Source of the DNA: an uncultured Bacteroidota bacterium | Lineage (GTDB): Bacteria; Bacteroidota; Rhodothermia; Rhodothermales; UBA10348 | Direction of reading: 5' to 3' | Assembly (NCBI GenBank): GCA_937893205.1 | Contig: CALBJU010000228.1 | Coordinates: 1-16,469 of the forward strand | Length of the DNA stretch: 16,469 bases | In this document: positions 14,957-16,469 of the stretch, piece after piece | Layout of the letters: each line of letters begins with the position of its first letter | How positions within the stretch are numbered: position 1 is the stretch's first letter | Position numbers and translations under genes: made by a program | The notes under the pieces: generated by a model | Databases searched by the model: none | Told to the model about the DNA's origin: nothing | Seen by the model: only the letters and a program-made list of their open reading frames with translations

Positions 14957-15951
14957 GTCAGGTGGATTTCGTTCAGGCGGCCCATATCGATGTCTGCTCC
15001 GGGGTGGGCCGGCAGATCTGCAACACAGATGGAGTCACCCTCCAGACTCTCAATCTTCGCTCCAACATCGTCCTGTAAATATCCATAGGTACCAAATCCG
15101 ACAGCAGGTCCGTCGAAGCGAGACGCGATCCCAACGAGCGCAGTCATGCCGACTCCCGATTCGTACGCCGAGGACCAGGCAACGCTGCGCCCCGAGTCTT
15201 GAATCATCAGTGCCCGGCTCATCACGCCATCGATTGCACCAAGGAGTGATGGTTTCAGGACTACGATGTCCGCATGGACCCAATTTTCGGAGTTAAGACT
15301 CTCGTCAATGGCCAGTCGAAGCGGATACTCGCCTCTATTGTCGACCTCAAAACAGCCAATCCAGGGCTCTTCAATGAACTCGATCCGCTCGCGGCGCCCC
15401 CCGACGTGATCAGCAAATAAAAGAGCATCCTCGCGCTTCCAGAGACCGTTGGCGTCGAGCCGGACGGTGCATTCTGGATTGAGCTCCATCCAGTTGAGTA
15501 GGCGATCACTGTCCTCACGAGCGGAATTGCGCCCGACTTTGAACTTCACACTGACCCCGGCGCGTACGGATCCTGCTGGATTCAGTCTCACATTGTCCAT
15601 GCATGACCGTTTCAATTCCCCCAGAGAGGAAGCAAACGAGGTCCCATTCTTGGCCGCCACCATCCCCCTGCGGGCACAATCCACAGCGAACTCGAGCGAG
15701 GGAGTGACCTGTCCGCTTCGAACTGCTTCCAGAGCGCCGTCGAACGTTTCTGGGCCATAACCATCCAGGGGCGCCGCCTCTCCCCATCCCGTGTTGCTCC
15801 TACCGTCCTCGGCGCGAACAAGAATTCCTCTGCGCGTGGACATCATGGCGCCGCCGACCGGAACCGGCTCCTTCATCGCGAGCGAGTAGGTAAAGAAGCG
15901 CAATGTTGTAGAGGTGTTCATTTTCACACTAGCCGGAAAAATCGATCCCAT
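14953..15951 (-). CDS. menC: O-succinylbenzoate synthase MenC
   Basis: MenC dehydrates SHCHC to o-succinylbenzoate in menaquinone synthesis. It belongs to the enolase superfamily. From ATG 15951 it has 332 residues: an N-terminal capping domain (about 15-115), then a TIM-like barrel. The catalytic set is complete: K136-F-K138 (KxK base motif), metal ligands D166 in RLDANG, E195 in EFIEEP (191-196) and D216 in AIDES, and K233 in VLKPS on the opposite face. Metal-ligand spacing is normal for OSBS. A second ATG at 15921 (M11) would start just before the conserved LRFFTYSL and is an equally likely true start, as neither has a clear ribosome site. The ATG 15951 begins one base after the menA stop. 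Confidence 0.93.
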   Translation of the reverse strand: MGSIFPASVKMNTSTTLRFFTYSLAMKEPVPVGGAMMSTRRGILVRAEDGRSNTGWGEAAPLDGYGPETFDGALEAVRSGQVTPSLEFAVDCARRGMVAAKNGTSFASSLGELKRSCMDNVRLNPAGSVRAGVSVKFKVGRNSAREDSDRLLNWMELNPECTVRLDANGLWKREDALLFADHVGGRRERIEFIEEPWIGCFEVDNRGEYPLRLAIDESLNSENWVHADIVVLKPSLLGAIDGVMSRALMIQDSGRSVAWSSAYESGVGMTALVGIASRFDGPAVGFGTYGYLQDDVGAKIESLEGDSICVADLPAHPGADIDMGRLNEIHLT

Positions 15952-15952
15952 T

Positions 15953-16469
15953 TCAGGCCGCCACTACCCATCCAAGGGAAAACAGGATAGTGTAAATCAG
16001 CAAGTTCCTTGCCGTCATGGCCAGAACTCCGTTCAGGCGCGCACCATCCTCCTGGGGAATCGCCCGCAGTAGTGTTACGGCTTTGAAAAAGAGTGGAGTT
16101 GCAAGGAGTGAGAGCAGAATCCATGCGGGTGAATCGTAACCCTTCCAGAGCACCACCGGTACAGCGGCTGCCAGTACCATACAGGCTACATATATCCTGA
16201 TTCCGGCGTCCCTGCCGAGCCGCACCACTATCGTTTTCTTCCCTGCCCGCCCGTCTTCGAGAACATCTCGAATGTTGTTGGCCAGAAGGATTCCCACCGA
16301 CAGGAGGCCAGGACCCAGTCCTGCGATCCAGACTTCGATGGGCCACGAGAGACCTTGTACAAAATAGGTACCCGCCACCGCGACCGGGCCAAAAAAGATC
16401 AGGACGAAGACATCCGCGATCCCGAGATAAGCCAGCGAGTATCGCCCACCCGTGTACAAGAGCCCGAAC
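15953..16469 (-). CDS. menA: 1,4-dihydroxy-2-naphthoate polyprenyltransferase MenA (5' end beyond window)
   Basis: MenA attaches the polyprenyl side chain to 1,4-dihydroxy-2-naphthoate at the membrane, giving demethylmenaquinone. The 172 residues seen are the C-terminal part; the frame is open to the window edge, upstream of the TTG at 16459, so the gene is truncated by the window and not by mutation. The UbiA-family second aspartate motif is present as ANNIRDVLEDGRAGKKT. Helices follow to the C terminus GWVVAA. Upstream text LYTGGRYSLAYLGIADVFVLIFFGPVAVAGTYFV is typical of MenA, including YLGIAD and GTYFVQ. It is the first of the menA-menC-menE set. The remaining men genes (menF, menD, menB and perhaps menH) are not in the window and probably lie further upstream or elsewhere. 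Confidence 0.93.
   Translation of the reverse strand, partial: FGLLYTGGRYSLAYLGIADVFVLIFFGPVAVAGTYFVQGLSWPIEVWIAGLGPGLLSVGILLANNIRDVLEDGRAGKKTIVVRLGRDAGIRIYVACMVLAAAVPVVLWKGYDSPAWILLSLLATPLFFKAVTLLRAIPQEDGARLNGVLAMTARNLLIYTILFSLGWVVAA

Noticed and set aside
1..16469. Defence island, CRISPR array, mobile element or novel multi-gene system
   Set aside because: All sizeable ORFs match core metabolic, transport or ribosome-maturation families. I found no direct-repeat/spacer array, transposase, integrase, terminal inverted repeats or tRNA-linked insertion.

Overview
The window reads as ordinary chromosomal housekeeping DNA from a member of the Bacteroidota/Rhodothermota/Balneolota assemblage. 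The grounds are a Cys-type CcmE (CxxxY instead of HxxxY), a ccmB-ccmC-ccmD-like-ccmE cluster, menaquinone genes menA-menC-menE, the adjacent ksgA-mgtE pair, a modestly GC-rich composition, and many starts without a clear Shine-Dalgarno (several TTG or GTG). The placement is inferred from gene content and protein character; no 16S or other marker was available.

Layout. At the left edge (1-827, minus) is a truncated SPFH/prohibitin-family protein with a lipobox-like N terminus. It diverges from murB (965-1915, plus). The plus-strand run continues through 14-bp tandem repeats into a cytochrome c maturation block: ccmB, ccmC, a CcmD-like single-TM protein, and ccmE. No ccmA, ccmF, ccmG or ccmH lies in the window. 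ccmE converges on mgtE with only 12 bases between the stop codons.

From 4312 to the right edge all ten genes lie on the minus strand. In transcription order they are menA (5'-truncated by the window edge), menC, menE, a small two-TM protein with an acidic tail, a YbfF-like alpha/beta hydrolase, full-length cobalamin-dependent methionine synthase metH, biotin transporter bioY, a secreted TPR protein, ksgA (rsmA) and mgtE. menA/menC (1-nt spacer), menC/menE (GTGA overlap) and TPR/ksgA (TAATG overlap) look translationally coupled. Hairpins follow menE and ksgA and may divide the run into separate transcripts.

Functionally, the window covers respiratory cofactor supply (menaquinone; heme delivery to c-type cytochromes), B12-dependent methionine synthesis, biotin and magnesium uptake, peptidoglycan precursor synthesis and ribosome maturation. 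I see no mobile element, CRISPR array, tRNA, rRNA, defence system or other clearly novel multi-gene system. The points most worth a second look are the variant heme-handling residues of CcmE and CcmC, the uncharacterised acidic membrane protein beside the men genes, the hydrolase that might stand in for MenH, and the tandem repeat before ccmB.
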